Source: Phytophthora hibernalis (taxonomy: Eukaryota; Oomycota; Peronosporomycetes; Peronosporales; Peronosporaceae). From it: DNA of 64,000 nt. Where the stretch lies: positions 682,001 to 746,000 of the forward strand of contig JAAKBF010000390.1 of NCBI GenBank assembly GCA_012656075.1, in the 5' to 3' direction. The notes beneath the pieces were generated by a model that worked only from the letters and a program-made list of their open reading frames with translations, was not told the origin of the DNA and searched no databases. The position numbers and the translations under genes are program-made. Below, in pieces: positions 32,001-42,334 of this stretch. Every line of letters begins with the position of its first letter. Within the stretch, counting starts at the first letter, position 1.

Positions 32001-35000
32001 TTCTTGTTGCCGGTTCACTTCTCGGCGCCATGCTAGTGCATCGGTTTGCCATCGGGATCCTCGTTTTAGCGACGACGACATTACTCGCAGCGTAGACCGA
32101 GCATCCCAGGTAGAACGGAGTATCCTTCCGAGTGCCGTCCTGAGAGTTGTTGATAGCGAAGACAAGTCGTTCGGCGATCTCATCCCAGTCTTGTTGCAAC
32201 GGGTCTTCTGCATACACTCGCACTAACTGCATCACGGTCTTGACTGATCGTTCCTGCTGCCCGTTTGCTTGCGGACGATAACTCACGTGGCCTCGACCGA
32301 GATTGCATCATCTCAGCGAATGCTTGGAAAACCTCACTCATGAACCGAGAGTCTCGGTCATGGCGAATCATCGTTGGAGCTCCAAACCTTCGGTAGACAC
32401 ACTCTTCGAACGCTTGAGCGACTTTTAATGCGGTGCTATCTGACATGGCCTTCCCCATGACGAATCCTGTGAACGAGCATTGAAACAGTAACAGCGCGGT
32501 ATTCCCTCGCCGAGATTTCGGCAATGGTATGACGAAATCCATCGACACCAGCTGGAATGGTCTCTCGACTAGCACATTCCCAGGAGGGTACCCTCTGAAC
32601 TGCGGTCGACTTTTGCTCGAGCTGCAGTCTGGGCAGGACTGCACATGCCGCTCAACGTCTGTGTACAGTCCAATCCAATAATAATCCATTTTCGCTCGGT
32701 GGTATGTTCGACCGATACCTTGGTGGCCACCTTCTAACGAGTCGTGGCAGCTCTGTAATACTTCCTGAATCATCGTTGTGGGTACCACCAGTCGCATTTT
32801 TGTCTCCTCTTGGTTTCCGTTTGTCCACCGACGGTTCGCTCCGATAATATACAGCACACCGTCCTTGCTTAGCGCAAACTTGTCGGCCATTTTCCATGCA
32901 TCTCTCGCTGCACTGTAACTCAGGCTAGCTTCCTCGCCTCGGAGAACGGCCTTGAGGTTTGCCCACCTCAGCTCCTCGTCCTGGGCAGCGGATATCCGCC
33001 GCCTTCGGTCTTCTTGAATGGCTACCGGGTCGACGTCGTTTGCATTTGGTGCTCTGACTCTTGCCTCGGTCATTGGTAGCTCGGTTTCCTCTTTGTTCTG
33101 AGTCTCTCAGGCTACCTCATCTGGTCTCGTCGTGTTGTGTCATCCTGTCCCATCACCGAGGGCTCATTCTCAAACCGGACACGCCTCTTCTGTGCTCTCG
33201 CTTGTCGGCGGGTCGTGGCTGTTATGTAATCCGGCACATCCTTCACGAAATCGAAAAACGATTTGTTACAGGGTGTTTGGCGGGTCACACGAGTCTGGGC
33301 TAGGTTGACCGACGCTCTCCCGTCGGTGGCCGCTTCACCGAGTGTTGGCGTGGCAACCTCCGGCGGAGGCTCGTAGATGACTTCATCGATTCGGTTGAGC
33401 TCGATTAACTCTGTTTTCCTGGTTTCGGCTGAAACCACGCTGGACTGTTGGCTGTTGAGAGCTTCTGTAGCTAAAGAATCTGCAGCTGCATTGAACTCTC
33501 GGATCACGTGGAGATATTTCACCGACCGAAGCTTGGCTGTGAGTTCTCGGTGGTGGTTGAGTTGGGCCATCAGGGTTTCCTTCCGACAGGCCATCACCCA
33601 TAGGGACTGCTGGATTGCGAGTCTCGAGTCTCCCACCACAATTAAATCCTCGGTGCCACGCTCCAGTGCGGTCAAGACACCGTTGTTCATACCTGCGTAC
33701 TCAGCGAGGTTTACGGTGGTGGTCTCGAGGTAAGCACTCGCAGCCGTCACTACCGTCCATTCTGGTAATTTCCATAATATCCAGGAGCAACTACCATACC
33801 CGCCATTCTTCTCCGTCTTGGCTGAGCCATCAAAAGACATCACCACGCCATTGTAAGTCCTCGGTAGGCGTGCGTAAAGCAAATGTGGGTCCATTCGAGC
33901 AGTCGGTGGTCCCCTTGAAGGTGAGGTCACCGACGCTAACGAGTTCAACAAAGCTGGTAAGCCCAGCTTGTAGAAGCTGAGCGAAAGAACAATCGCGTTC
34001 CCTGACTCGGTTGACCTTCAGGTGCCACGGGGACAATATCACGGCGAAGTGGCTCGTACGACCGAACAATGTCTTCGACTTGTGTACCCACTCCAGAGTC
34101 GAGAATCGAGTGTAGACATGGATAGTCCGTCCGACATACTGGGTGTAACACGCTGTCAACAGTAACAACAACGCCAACACCTCCTTCTCGGCTGGGTGGT
34201 AATTCATCTCAGCGTCTTTCAGGATGCGGCCGCAGAACCGCACGGGGTGCAACTTTTCGTCATGATACTGCATCAGAGTAGAACTCAGAGCCCACTCGTT
34301 AGCAAATAGCGTCACGTGCATTTCTTTGGCTCGGTCAAAGTGTCGTGGTATCGGCGCATCTGCAACCTTCTGTTGTAGCACTGCGAAGCTTCGGTGGGCT
34401 GCGGATGAGTTGCCTGTCGGTGTAAAATCCTCATCCTTGAGTTGGTACAGGGCGGCCCCGTACACTGCAAAGTCTTGGATGAATCTGCTGTAATAGTTCA
34501 ACGCACCGAGGAACGACTGCATTCCTTTCTTCGATGACGGGAACGGCAGTTCCGTTACTTTCTTCAACTTCTTCGGATCGGCCTGAATGCCGTCGACTGA
34601 CACGGTATGCGACAGAAAATCCACGCGGCCTTGTACGAAAATGCTTCGTGAAACTAACACTGATCCGACACTCAGTGAACCGTTGAAGCAGTCGGTCCAG
34701 GGTGGCTAGACAAGAGTCAAACGTCTCGGAGCCGAAACAAATATCGTCCACGAACGACCGCCGATCGAACACTGGCACCAACGAGGATTCATCTGCCTCC
34801 CTGTGGAGAACATATCCGCTACAGGGCTGTTCACCAGTTGGTTCACTGCGTCGAGCGTCACCGAGGACTCGCGGTCAGCCTCGAACTTGGTCGGAAAAGT
34901 TGTCGGAACCTCGGACAGTCGTGCAGAACCGTCGGTCACCCCTGTTCTTACAGCTTCAGCGGCTACTTCAGCGGACCGCATCCACTCGGAGAACTGGTTC

Positions 35001-38000
35001 CAACCGCCCTTAGGCTGAAGAAACCCCATAGAGCATTGTCTATCATTCGTTGGTATATCATCGGTGCGTTCTTCAGGCCAAACGGCATACGCAGCCACTC
35101 AAAGTGACCGAGTGCACATACGAAAGCCGAGATTTTCCGAGCTCTCATCGTCATCATTATCGCCCAAAATCCGCTAGCTGCATCCAAAGAGCAGAACCAC
35201 AGGTAGGCTTCTAGGTCCGTTAACAAATCGTCGACCAGCGGCATGGCATACTCCATGATCGCGGTGATGGCATTCACCATCTTGTAATCAATGCACAGGC
35301 GGATATCAACACCATTCTTCTTCAGCACGATCACAATCAGGGATGCCCACGGGCTGTCCGAGAATGCCACCAACCGAGCTTTCAACAAGCCTTTCAGTAA
35401 CTCGTATAACTTCTTCAGGTGTTTCAGCGGTGTACGCCGAGCCCTCTGTTTGATCGGAGGGTGCCCCTGTACATCGATATCGCATACAACGCCATAATCT
35501 GGCGGTGGCAGAGCGTTTCCGCTCGAAATCATGATCTGTTCGTGCTTCTGCAACACGTTGATAAATGCTCGTTGTTGCTCGGACGTGGCCTTCGGGTTTG
35601 CTGCGTTGGGTCCTGTATAATCCAAAATCGTCTCCGCGGCTTCGGTCAGGTCTGGGAGGAATGCCAACGCATGTGCGTAATCGGTCAACTCGATTTTGTT
35701 TGCCACATGCTCGGCCACACCACCGAGGGCATCGTCAACATCGACAGTGACGTCAGCGGAAACGCCAGTCGTAAGGGCGACAAACACCGACTCCAGACGT
35801 GCCTCCGAATCTTCGGTGACCACGAACTCCGGTACCTCGCCGGTAATTACCTCGCCGTCACCCCTATCCGAGGATTCGGACGTGGTTGAATCTTCACATT
35901 CCTCGGTTTCAATGTTCGTAGCCATCATGTCCGAGGTTACCAGAGTAACGGTTACTATCGAGTGGTCGCACCCACTCGGTTGTGCGTGGCACTCTTCACC
36001 GCTCTGTAGACGATCCGCCCGTTGTCCATCGTGGTGCACCATCGGTCGGGAAAGAATCTTTCGAGGCATCGGATATTCCCGCCGTTCGACTGGTGGTGGT
36101 TGACTGGCTAACCACTGCTCGTACAATTTTCTTTCACGCTTCAGCAATGTGTCGTCCTGACACTCAGCGTACGCCAGCACTTGCCATTCGTCGTACTTCG
36201 CTGATCGTAGCCGGGTGTAGCCACGCCCTTGCGGGAGATCGCCACGTGGTACCCATAATACCACCAACTCGTGGTTTGTACAGTGAGCAACTCTCGGTGA
36301 CACATTAGTCAGCCGGATAATCGCTGGTTGTCCTCGCTGAAACCTCGTCACTGTCGGCACGAGATTCCCAATCCGGCGAATCCACACCTCGTGGGTGTTC
36401 AGAGGTGGACGTCGTCAAGGTAACTTGAGCTCGTGCCACTCTCGTCCGGCGTCTGACAAATCCTCGGTCGGGCCACCGGCCACTTGCAGACCGTATACCG
36501 GATCATCATCCTCGTTCTGGGATTTCACCAGGGAACCATAACTTCATCCGGTAGCCGGGGCGTACCATGGAACAGGTCTAACCGCACTCCGGCTGGTATC
36601 ATGAAATCCGTTCCGAGGACTACATCGACTCCGGTGCTATGATCCATAATCCACAACTCGAATTCCTACACTCGCTCCCACCCGAGGGTGATCTTAACGA
36701 GTGCTCGGCGGCGCGTCTCCATCACCCCTGGATTAACATCACCCCCGGATTGATTCCTCTGACCTCCAGACTGCGACCGTGGTCCGATACTTCCCGCAAG
36801 CGTAGTCTCTTCGCAAAGGTAGCCGAGATCACGCTCACATTCGCTCCAGTGTCGAGCAGAATCCTCGTTCGTGCGTCGTCCACTGCCCCGTTTACCATGG
36901 CACGCAATCGCTTCCTCTTGTCGTAGCGTTGGGACGACCACCAACCCATCCTCTCACCAGACAACAACTTGATTGCCTGGCCGAGACTTCGGGGCTCACG
37001 CTCGGTCACAGCCATACTTGCGATTAAAGCCTCGGTAACCGTACCAGCAACTTTCTCCACACATTTCACATGCTTCGCATCTTCCCGCATCGTGGACTTG
37101 CTTGCACATCTTGCACCTCTTGAAACAATAGTGTGCAGAATGTGTGAGTTCACCACAGGCGGCACACGGGCCATATTGTCGGCGACCATCACGTCCGCCG
37201 AGGCCTCGGTTGTCTCGGTCGTGCTGGTATTGGTTATTCCCAACCCTCGGCCGGTGGTTGTCAGCCGGGCAAACGTTCCCTCGGCAGCGTGGCGACGCTC
37301 CGAATCATTCGCGGCAGCCACATGACCGAGGTCTTCATCCGACGCATATTTGTCGTCCGAGTACCTATCCGAACCTCGGTCGCCATTGCTAGGGTAGTAC
37401 TCCGGGTCGTAACCCTCGGTATCATCATAACCCCACTCGATGTCTCTGCAAGTTCTCCTCGCGGGTCGACCGAGCCATCCACCTTCAACGCAGCGACCAT
37501 GTCTGCCAGTGCTTTAGCTAGAGTGACCCTCGGTCGGTATGGACGATCATCTCGACGTCGGTTGTCATCCCGATACCGATCTTCCCGACGACGCCTATCA
37601 TCTCGGTCACGCCTGTAGGGGTTCCGCGAATCCTCGGCGCGTCCATCATCACGGCGACGACTATCATCTTGGCTTTTGGGGCGTCGCACCGAGGACTCGC
37701 GCCCCTTTTTCCGGTCGCAGCGTCGGAGGATATCGTTTATCTTTATCATGTCTTCCAGGTCGTGAATATTCTTAACTCGCACGTGACACAGACGCTCTTC
37801 CAAGGCTCGGTCTTCACACCTATCGAGGAAGTGTTCAACATGATCCTTGTCTTCGCGACCGCCGTGCTCAATTGTACTCCGGCATTCCTGGCGTAACCAT
37901 TTAGCCGGTTCAGATAGTCGCAAACATGCTCCTTCTCTTCACGCCTCGACGAGTAGTACCGTGCTTTCACCGACTGATTAAATCGGGAACAGTAGTACTT

Positions 38001-41000
38001 GATGAACGCATCACTCAACAGTTTCCATGTTCGTCTCGTCTTCCGCGGGAGTTGTCGGTACCAATGCAGGGCGTCATCTTGGAGGCTCAGCTCGAACGCC
38101 AACACCATTCATTCGGTGGCGTGTGCGTTCCCTTCATCTCGTAGATGAAGGCTCAGAGCCATTGCATGGACTTCTCCAAGAGGCCGAAATAGGGTTTGAT
38201 GTTTCCCAACGGGAGGTGCGTGGCGATTTCAAGCCTCGGTGTGGAACTCTCGTTCTCCATCGAGTTGAGCTCACAGATTTGGCGTGCCCATCCTCCAGTC
38301 ACGTCACCCCTTTGGTCTTCGACGTCGAACGAATCATCGTCCGAGGAGTCGTCGTGCGTATCGAAGCGTCGGTCCGTCGTCCAACCTGTACTTCGGCCCG
38401 CCGTCGGAGCGGTCCGCGTACTCTCGTATCCTTTTGCCAATCGCTCGGTACGGTCCACTGACCGAGGCGTTACCATGTGCGAATCTTGAAAGTACGCCGA
38501 AGCGGTCCCTTTCGCTGAAACCACACCCGTCCCGACCGACTTCTCTGGCAGTCGCCCGGTAGCGGGACCCTCGATGGATCCGTCACCTCGGTCGTGCGTG
38601 AGGCTCGTCCGACGGTTGGAGCCTGGCTCAGGCACACCAAAACCGTCCGAAGCTTCTGTTTCCACTTACGCAGCGAGAGCGCGGCATCTTCGATCGACCA
38701 ACCTTGAAGGTCGGCTTCGGTGGGGAGTGCTTGAGATTCATAGCCCATAGCGCGGAACAGTTGTACCGTGTCCTCGGCCACCTGTTGGATGCTCCACGAT
38801 TCCACCGGGACAACTAATTCTGCCCCGAGCTCCATCCACACAGCTTGTCGAATTGATTTTGGCGCAAAGGCCCACATCCACGTGCTCTTCGTCATCATCA
38901 CCTCCAGGCATCTTCCCAAAACCTTGTTGGCAGTTGGAATGTCCGCATTAACTGGAGGCCGACTGCCGGTCGACCGAGAACTCGCGTCCTCGGTCATCGT
39001 CAGCGATCGGAGATCGCCGAGTCCAACTCCTCGGTGAGGATTCGCGCGAGCGACCTCACCCTCCGCTACGTCCTGCTGAGACGGTAGCGGCTTCCGAAAC
39101 CTCGGACATCGCTGTCGCTTCTTCCAGGTATTCGTCTTCATCATCTTCTTTGGCTTCAGAGTAGTCCATCCGCTCGTCGAAGCTGTCCGAACGCTCGTTG
39201 ATCGACTCCAAAGTACTTGGGGTCGCGAGTGTTGGACCGGGCCTCACCGAACCCTCGGTGCGCTCTCCGCTCGATTTCTGGTACCGCTGACTTCACTCCT
39301 CTCGCCTCTCTCTCTTCTTCTTGTCTTCTCTCGAATGCTCGTTAGGGTAAGAACCTATATACAACCAAGACACACAGAAAGTCACTCCCAATCCCGGGTC
39401 GCGGCACCAGTTGTCGTGTAGGATCACGCAGAAATTCTCACTACCAAATGGTATGAGTCCACCAACAACACTCGCTTCTCCTTGTCAGAACGAGCGTTGG
39501 ATCAAACCTGAAGACCAGGAACGATCCCTTACGCCGGGTTGGATGTGAACCCTCTGTACACCTAGGTTGTATTAGGCCAACCCAATAACCTGCACCACTA
39601 GCCACGAGCGAGGGCTAGTATGCAATATTGCGCTTTCGCGCGAACCCCGCTGTCCCTCAGAAGGAAGGGTACCGGCTGTCAAGCCTAATACGGGTTTGCC
39701 GGGTAGTAAAATATGTATGGAACACTCGGTTCCACTATAATATATGGTGAACGACGCTTCTCGTCGCTCCCAACACTCGGCCACTCTAATCTCTTGGACT
39801 GACCAGCAACAAACCCTCGGTTCAATGTACCTTAGGCTCGCTGACCAGCATCCCACAAGCCGAGCGTATCCAGACCCTAAGATAAGCTAGCTAGACTTAC
39901 CGAAGACGGAGGTGACTTGGGGGAAGACTGCTGATTTATTTCTGTTGATCTATGGCTCTGAGAGCCTCTGTAGTCAATCCTATAGCTAGTCCTATATCTA
40001 AATACAAATATCCAGTGTGAACCGATCCCCGTATGTGATCCTGTACCCGGCTCTATAAGACCGAGGGTACGAAACTGAAATGGGTACAAACGAGGGTTCG
40101 TACCTCGGCCGGAATTTATTATACCCGACCGAGGCCTCGGTCACTAAACTATCGTGGTCACTGTGGTGCGGGAATGTAATCTGCCAATCAGGGCACGCCG
40201 GTCACTTTCCTTCAGCAGGGGCAACCTTGCCGACTGGCGACCGAGCGTCCCCAAACCCAACAACACATTGATATAACCGCGTTTGCTCTCTAATTGTACA
40301 AACGTTTGATACTTATGGCAGCGCAATTCAAGTCCAAGCTTGACCGTATTATGCGTGACTACGACTTGTATAAGGAAATCAGGGGGCTCAGTGGTGTAGG
40401 TGTGTGTATCCACACTGGAAAGCTCACGTTTCCGAACGATGTGTGGATGCTCTGATCGAAGCAAAACCGAAGAACCAACGCAGTAAGATTATCCAGCTTC
40501 GCGACAGTGGATTTGAGCATGAAGTGATTTGCAGCATGGTTGCAGGTAAGTCGTAGCTGCTTTTTCAGTATGCATTGATACTAATGCGTTTCTACTTTTG
40601 AATAGGCGACTTGCGCGCCCCTGGCTTCGAAGCTGATAGTAGTGAGACGCTTTTGACACGAATGATGCGTGACGAGAATACCAGCCATGCTCCACCGCAG
40701 CTTTCGTCTGACGAGGTGGACATGCTGCTGAGATCGGTTGATGAGGATGACGATGCCGAAGTTCCACAAGACACGCAGGACACAGCCAGCCATCCAACAC
40801 TCCCGCCCAGCAACCAACAGCGGCTTGATAGCGTGCACAGAATCTGTGATGGCGCGTCGAGAACGAGGCGCACGCAAAAGGCAACCGCTGACAAAACGAA
40901 GGACGAGAAAGCGCTACGACCACTGCTGAAGACAGCTCAAATGTACTTTAAACTCAAGTTGCAGCAAGAGATGGGAAGCAGCAGTGCTTCGCGTGACGAC

Positions 41001-41045
41001 TCGATTGTCTTCAACGACGTTGATCAGCTACAAGCTGATGTCTAA
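26070..41045 (+). CDS. Harbinger Myb/SANT-like DNA-binding protein, intron invaded by element B
   Basis: Exon 1 (26070-26337) begins MTMTKQASIAKKKAAK (basic) and enters a Myb/SANT-like domain (LLDLYAKARGNP, MKTKDWRDLVDALNVKYKRTLEK). The donor is GTGACG at 26338. The acceptor GCAG is at 40318-40321, and exon 2 (40322-40545) continues the domain (QFKSKLDRIMRDYDLYKEI, SGVGVCIHTGKLTFPNDVW). The 13.9-kb element B lies entirely inside this intron. A frame change near 40452 precedes LIEAKPKNQRSK. A second intron is at 40546-40605 (GTAAGT...ATAG); exon 3 runs to 41045 with an acidic stretch and a helical C terminus. In PIF/Harbinger systems this partner brings the transposase to the ends. Without element B the first intron would be about 70 nt. 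Confidence 0.82.
26355..27229 (-). repeat. 3' LTR of element B
   Basis: 875 bp. Contains a 13-bp perfect inverted repeat, CCGAGGGTACGAA (27022-27034) with TTCGTACCCTCGG (27058-27070), and a GACCGAGGCCTCGGTC palindrome nearby. Confidence 0.93.
27296..30853 (+). CDS. Antisense ORF of element B (coiled coil, Pro/Ser-rich, SIM-like motif)
   Basis: Opposite in strand to gag-pol, convergent with the integrase. Starts MAHPSRFLEDATAAA. A candidate intron at 27368-27445 has a TACTAAC branch sequence (27409-27415), pyrimidine tract and CACAG acceptor; a 63-nt GTAAGC...TTCAG segment (28460-28522) could be spliced or read through. The product is a disordered N terminus, a coiled-coil region (EAELVVDLRNEVG..., TQRLLHQDREHFKAGL), a Ser-rich segment, GSPPSPPP repeats, then AEVIDLSGDEVDTD, a classic SUMO-interaction-like motif (hydrophobic VIDL plus acidic tail). 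A more globular C-terminal part has Trp-rich helices (DKMWRQFQGVS, ALWERRHWVQVSAVEAFLRSM) and an acidic end. Several indels and stops (about 27530, 28685, 28770, 29405, 30090, 30470) break it. Function unknown. Confidence 0.6.
29021..29110 (+). repeat. 24-bp tandem repeat coding GSPPSPPP units
   Basis: Three full units (29021-29044, 29045-29068, 29069-29092) and a partial fourth, differing by one or two bases. They encode extensin-like Pro/Ser units in the antisense ORF and each carries one ACCGAG. Confidence 0.88.
31202..33073 (-). CDS. Element B integrase with C-terminal chromodomain
   Basis: HHCC zinc domain (HDSLEGGHQGIGRTYHRAK...CPDC), core Asp (LVSMDFVIPLP), second Asp (IRHDRDSRFMS), Glu (GQQERSVKTVM), a GPF-type module interrupted near 31650, and a chromodomain (EYEVEAILDDR...FKVKWIGHNEPTWEPASNL). 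Chromodomains direct integration to modified chromatin in chromoviruses. Indels near 32290 and 31940 interrupt the frame. It ends at 31202, about 350 bp from the end of the convergent antisense ORF. Confidence 0.88.
33370..33851 (-). CDS. Element B second RNase H domain (RNase HI, archaeal-like type)
   Basis: A complete second RNase H: SFDGSAKTEKNGGYGSCSW (first Asp), TTTVNLAEYAGMNNGVLTAL (Glu), LIVVGDSRLAIQQSL (Asp), VIREFNAAADSLATEAL (last Asp). This D-E-D-D set plus the NxAEY and NxxAD forms match the extra RNase HI-type domain known in plant Tat-lineage and oomycete Ty3/Gypsy elements. It probably supplies the activity lost from the first domain. Confidence 0.85.
33985..34340 (-). CDS. 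Element B first RNase H-like (connection) domain, degenerate
   Basis: Follows the RT thumb: MHVTLFANEWALSSTLMQYHDEKLHPVRFCGRIL, AEMNYHPAEKEVLALLLLL, VYTRFSTLEWV. The layout is that of the Ty3/Gypsy RNase H, but the first catalytic Asp position reads Asn (FANEW) and the third Asp (usually TDH) reads TRF, so it is probably inactive and structural. The Glu (PAEKE) is kept. Confidence 0.75.
34431..36387 (-). CDS. Element B reverse transcriptase
   Basis: Ty3/Gypsy RT with catalytic residues kept: motif A CSLDAASGFWAI and motif C SFVDDICFG. The fingers region is VIVLKKNGVDIRLCIDYK and motif B LRMPFGLKNAPMIYQRMID. Between motif B and motif C lies an extra segment of roughly 70 residues (QPKGGWNQFSEWMRSAE... 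to DAVNQLVNSPVADMF) absent from the usual RT palm. The thumb continues in 33830-34660 (VDFLSHTVSVDGI, FLGALNYYSRFI). Frame changes near 35010 and 34640. Unlike element A, the polymerase site looks functional. Confidence 0.87.
36390..36960 (-). CDS. Element B aspartic protease
   Basis: Retropepsin motif ILLDTGANVSVIS at about 36840-36870, followed by a downstream GTDFMIPAG-like block near 36600. The active-site D-T-G is intact. It follows the zinc knuckles directly and leads into the RT frame. Confidence 0.82.
36960..39240 (-). CDS. Element B Gag
   Basis: The acidic N-terminal region (DEDEYLEEATAMSE) near 39.1-39.2 kb has no certain ATG. A retrotrans_gag capsid domain is clear at 37746-38108 (LQDDALHWYRQLPRKTRRTWKLLSDAFIKYYC). 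An Arg/Asp-rich stretch follows (37.4-37.7 kb). Two adjacent cysteine-rich zinc knuckles lie at about 37060-37175 (CAACGELTHSAHYC, a CX2CX4HX4C pattern, then CKMCKQVH...C..C). Packaging and nucleocapsid functions inferred. Frames are interrupted by indels. Confidence 0.8.
39390..39409 (-). promoter_or_regulatory. Primer-binding site of element B
   Basis: On the minus strand it reads TGGTGCCGCGACCCGGGATT, two bases after the 5' LTR end; its complement ends in CCA as a tRNA 3' terminus should. I cannot assign the tRNA without a search. Confidence 0.8.
39412..40267 (-). repeat. 5' LTR of element B
   Basis: 856 bp, alignable to 26355-27229 with scattered substitutions and several small indels. 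The 13-bp inverted repeat of the other copy has lost one C here. Confidence 0.93.
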
Positions 41046-41517
41046 GCAGTGTAGTCGCCCGTTGTGCCGGAGCTCGTTAGTGCAGATTAGTTCTACGCTT
41101 GCATTATTTGAGTTTGATTTATTCGAGCATATGTGCCAGTAAGCAGCAATCACTAATATATGGAGAAGACCATTCCAGTCTCATCACTATACTCATACAA
41201 TTATGTAAGGCAAGGCCTTGACTGAGAAACAACGACGTACAATGAGATGAGCCTGAACAAACTAGTAAATTTTCTAGTGCGATTACTAAGCGGAATTTAA
41301 CTGAACCAGTGCGCTTACAAGGGCGTCTGATCGGACAATCATCATTCACTGTCACTGCTGCTATCACTCTCAAAATAGTCCTCTTCCCAATCACTCACTA
41401 CCGATTCGTCATTGCCAACGCGAAGAAAGGTTTGATACTCGGACCACATATCTGCCATCCAGCCTCGCCAATTTTCTGCAGAAGAAAAGTCAAACGGTAT
41501 GGCATTGCTGCTCTCAT
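41046..41517. other. Non-coding space between the two convergent Harbinger genes
   Basis: About 470 bp, AT-rich. No coding region or repeat that I can support; expected to hold the 3' ends of both transcripts. Confidence 0.55.
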
Positions 41518-42163
41518 TTAATGCTTCATCTCGGCGAGCACGTCAGTGTGAGCAAAATGATCGCCAAGATCAGTGGCATCATAGTCGCGAATAAAGTTGT
41601 GGGTTGCAATGCACGCAAATATCATCGTTTTGATCATCAGCATCTCGAAGGCCATACACGAGCGAAGAACTTTGAATCGGCGCTTCAGAATCCCGATTAC
41701 GCGCTCCACAATATTTCGTGCCTGTGCATGACGCAGATTGAATAGTTCTTTCGCGTTTTGAGGGCGACCGGAAGCTCGATCGGCCCATTCTTTTAAGTGA
41801 TATCTCATACCGCGGTACGGAGTGAGAACTTTGTCGCTAAGCTCGTAGCCAACATCTCCCAAGACGTAGAAATCATCAGGAATACGCTCCAACAATCGGC
41901 TTCATCGAAGAACAGTAGCATCATGGGCGCTCCTCTCCACCAGCAAAGGTAAATCGCACCTTCATATGCCAATCACAAAATATCAAGACATTGGTAGTGA
42001 TGCAGCCGTGTATAGCCTCGAAGAACCTCTCCCCATCAGCAGTTTTCAGCCCGAGAAGTCGCACAGCCTGCTCGTGCTGCGTCTTACGCGAGGAGTGGCG
42101 AACGTACAGGAGGGGCACGCACACGGCGACGATTAGCAGCAGAAACAAATCGTCCATAGTCAT
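41518..42163 (-). CDS. Harbinger DDE transposase, shortened and frameshifted
   Basis: The C-terminal half is a clear DDE_Tnp_4 domain: FYVLGDVGYELSDKVLTPYRG (second catalytic Asp), NLRHAQARNIVERVIGILKRRFKVL (Glu), then HNFIRDY. The upstream frame (42163-41921) gives MTMDDLFLLLIVAVCVPLLYVRHSSRK, then FFEAIHGCITTNVLIFCDWHMKVRFTFAG, joining after an indel near 41925. Harbinger transposases are usually 350-400 residues with an N-terminal helix-turn-helix region; here only ~215 residues remain before the terminal repeat, so the N-terminal part is deleted and the first catalytic Asp cannot be assigned with confidence. Probably inactive. Confidence 0.8.
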
Positions 42164-42317
42164 CAATATTCGAAAGAGAAAGATATAGAGAACTAGAACG
42201 TCCTTCTTAGGTTGCCGCGTCGCGAGCATAGATCGTAAAACGTCATTTCCATTTTCCAGCTGGAATGACGAAGAATATATCCGGGCCTCGGAAACCCCCA
42301 CTCCGGCTAGATCAAGT

Positions 42318-42334
42318 CCATTGCGAACACAGCC
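42318..42334 (-). repeat. Right terminal inverted repeat of the Harbinger element
   Basis: CCATTGCGAACACAGCC on the plus strand, followed by TAA at 42335-42337. Two mismatches to the left repeat. Confidence 0.88.

Larger units (their letters stand above)
26355..40267 (-). mobile_element. Chromodomain Ty3/Gypsy retrotransposon, element B
   Basis: 13.9 kb, minus-strand polarity, LTRs 26355-27229 and 39412-40267, flanked by a 4-bp duplication TTGA (26351-26354 and 40268-40271). LTR termini are TGT...ACA. A primer site starting TGG lies 2 nt inside the 5' LTR. A purine-rich tract (GAGGCGGGGGCAG) abuts the 3' LTR. Order on the minus strand: gag, protease, RT, RNase H-like connection, second RNase H, integrase with C-terminal chromodomain. 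A ~3.5-kb plus-strand ORF occupies the space between integrase and 3' LTR. The LTRs differ by several indels and substitutions, so this insertion is older than element A. Confidence 0.93.
25768..42334. mobile_element. PIF/Harbinger DNA transposon carrying a nested LTR element
   Basis: Left end GGCCGTGTTCGCGATGG (25768-25784) and right end, read inward on the other strand, GGCTGTGTTCGCAATGG (42334-42318): 15 of 17 match. Both ends are flanked by TAA (25765-25767 and 42335-42337), the 3-bp TWA-type duplication typical of PIF/Harbinger. Inside are the two usual genes, a Myb/SANT-like protein (plus strand) and a DDE transposase (minus strand), arranged convergently. Without the inserted element B (26355-40267) the transposon would be about 2.65 kb. 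A subterminal inverted copy of the tip (TCGCGAACACG, 25837-25847) is probably a second transposase-binding site. Confidence 0.9.
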
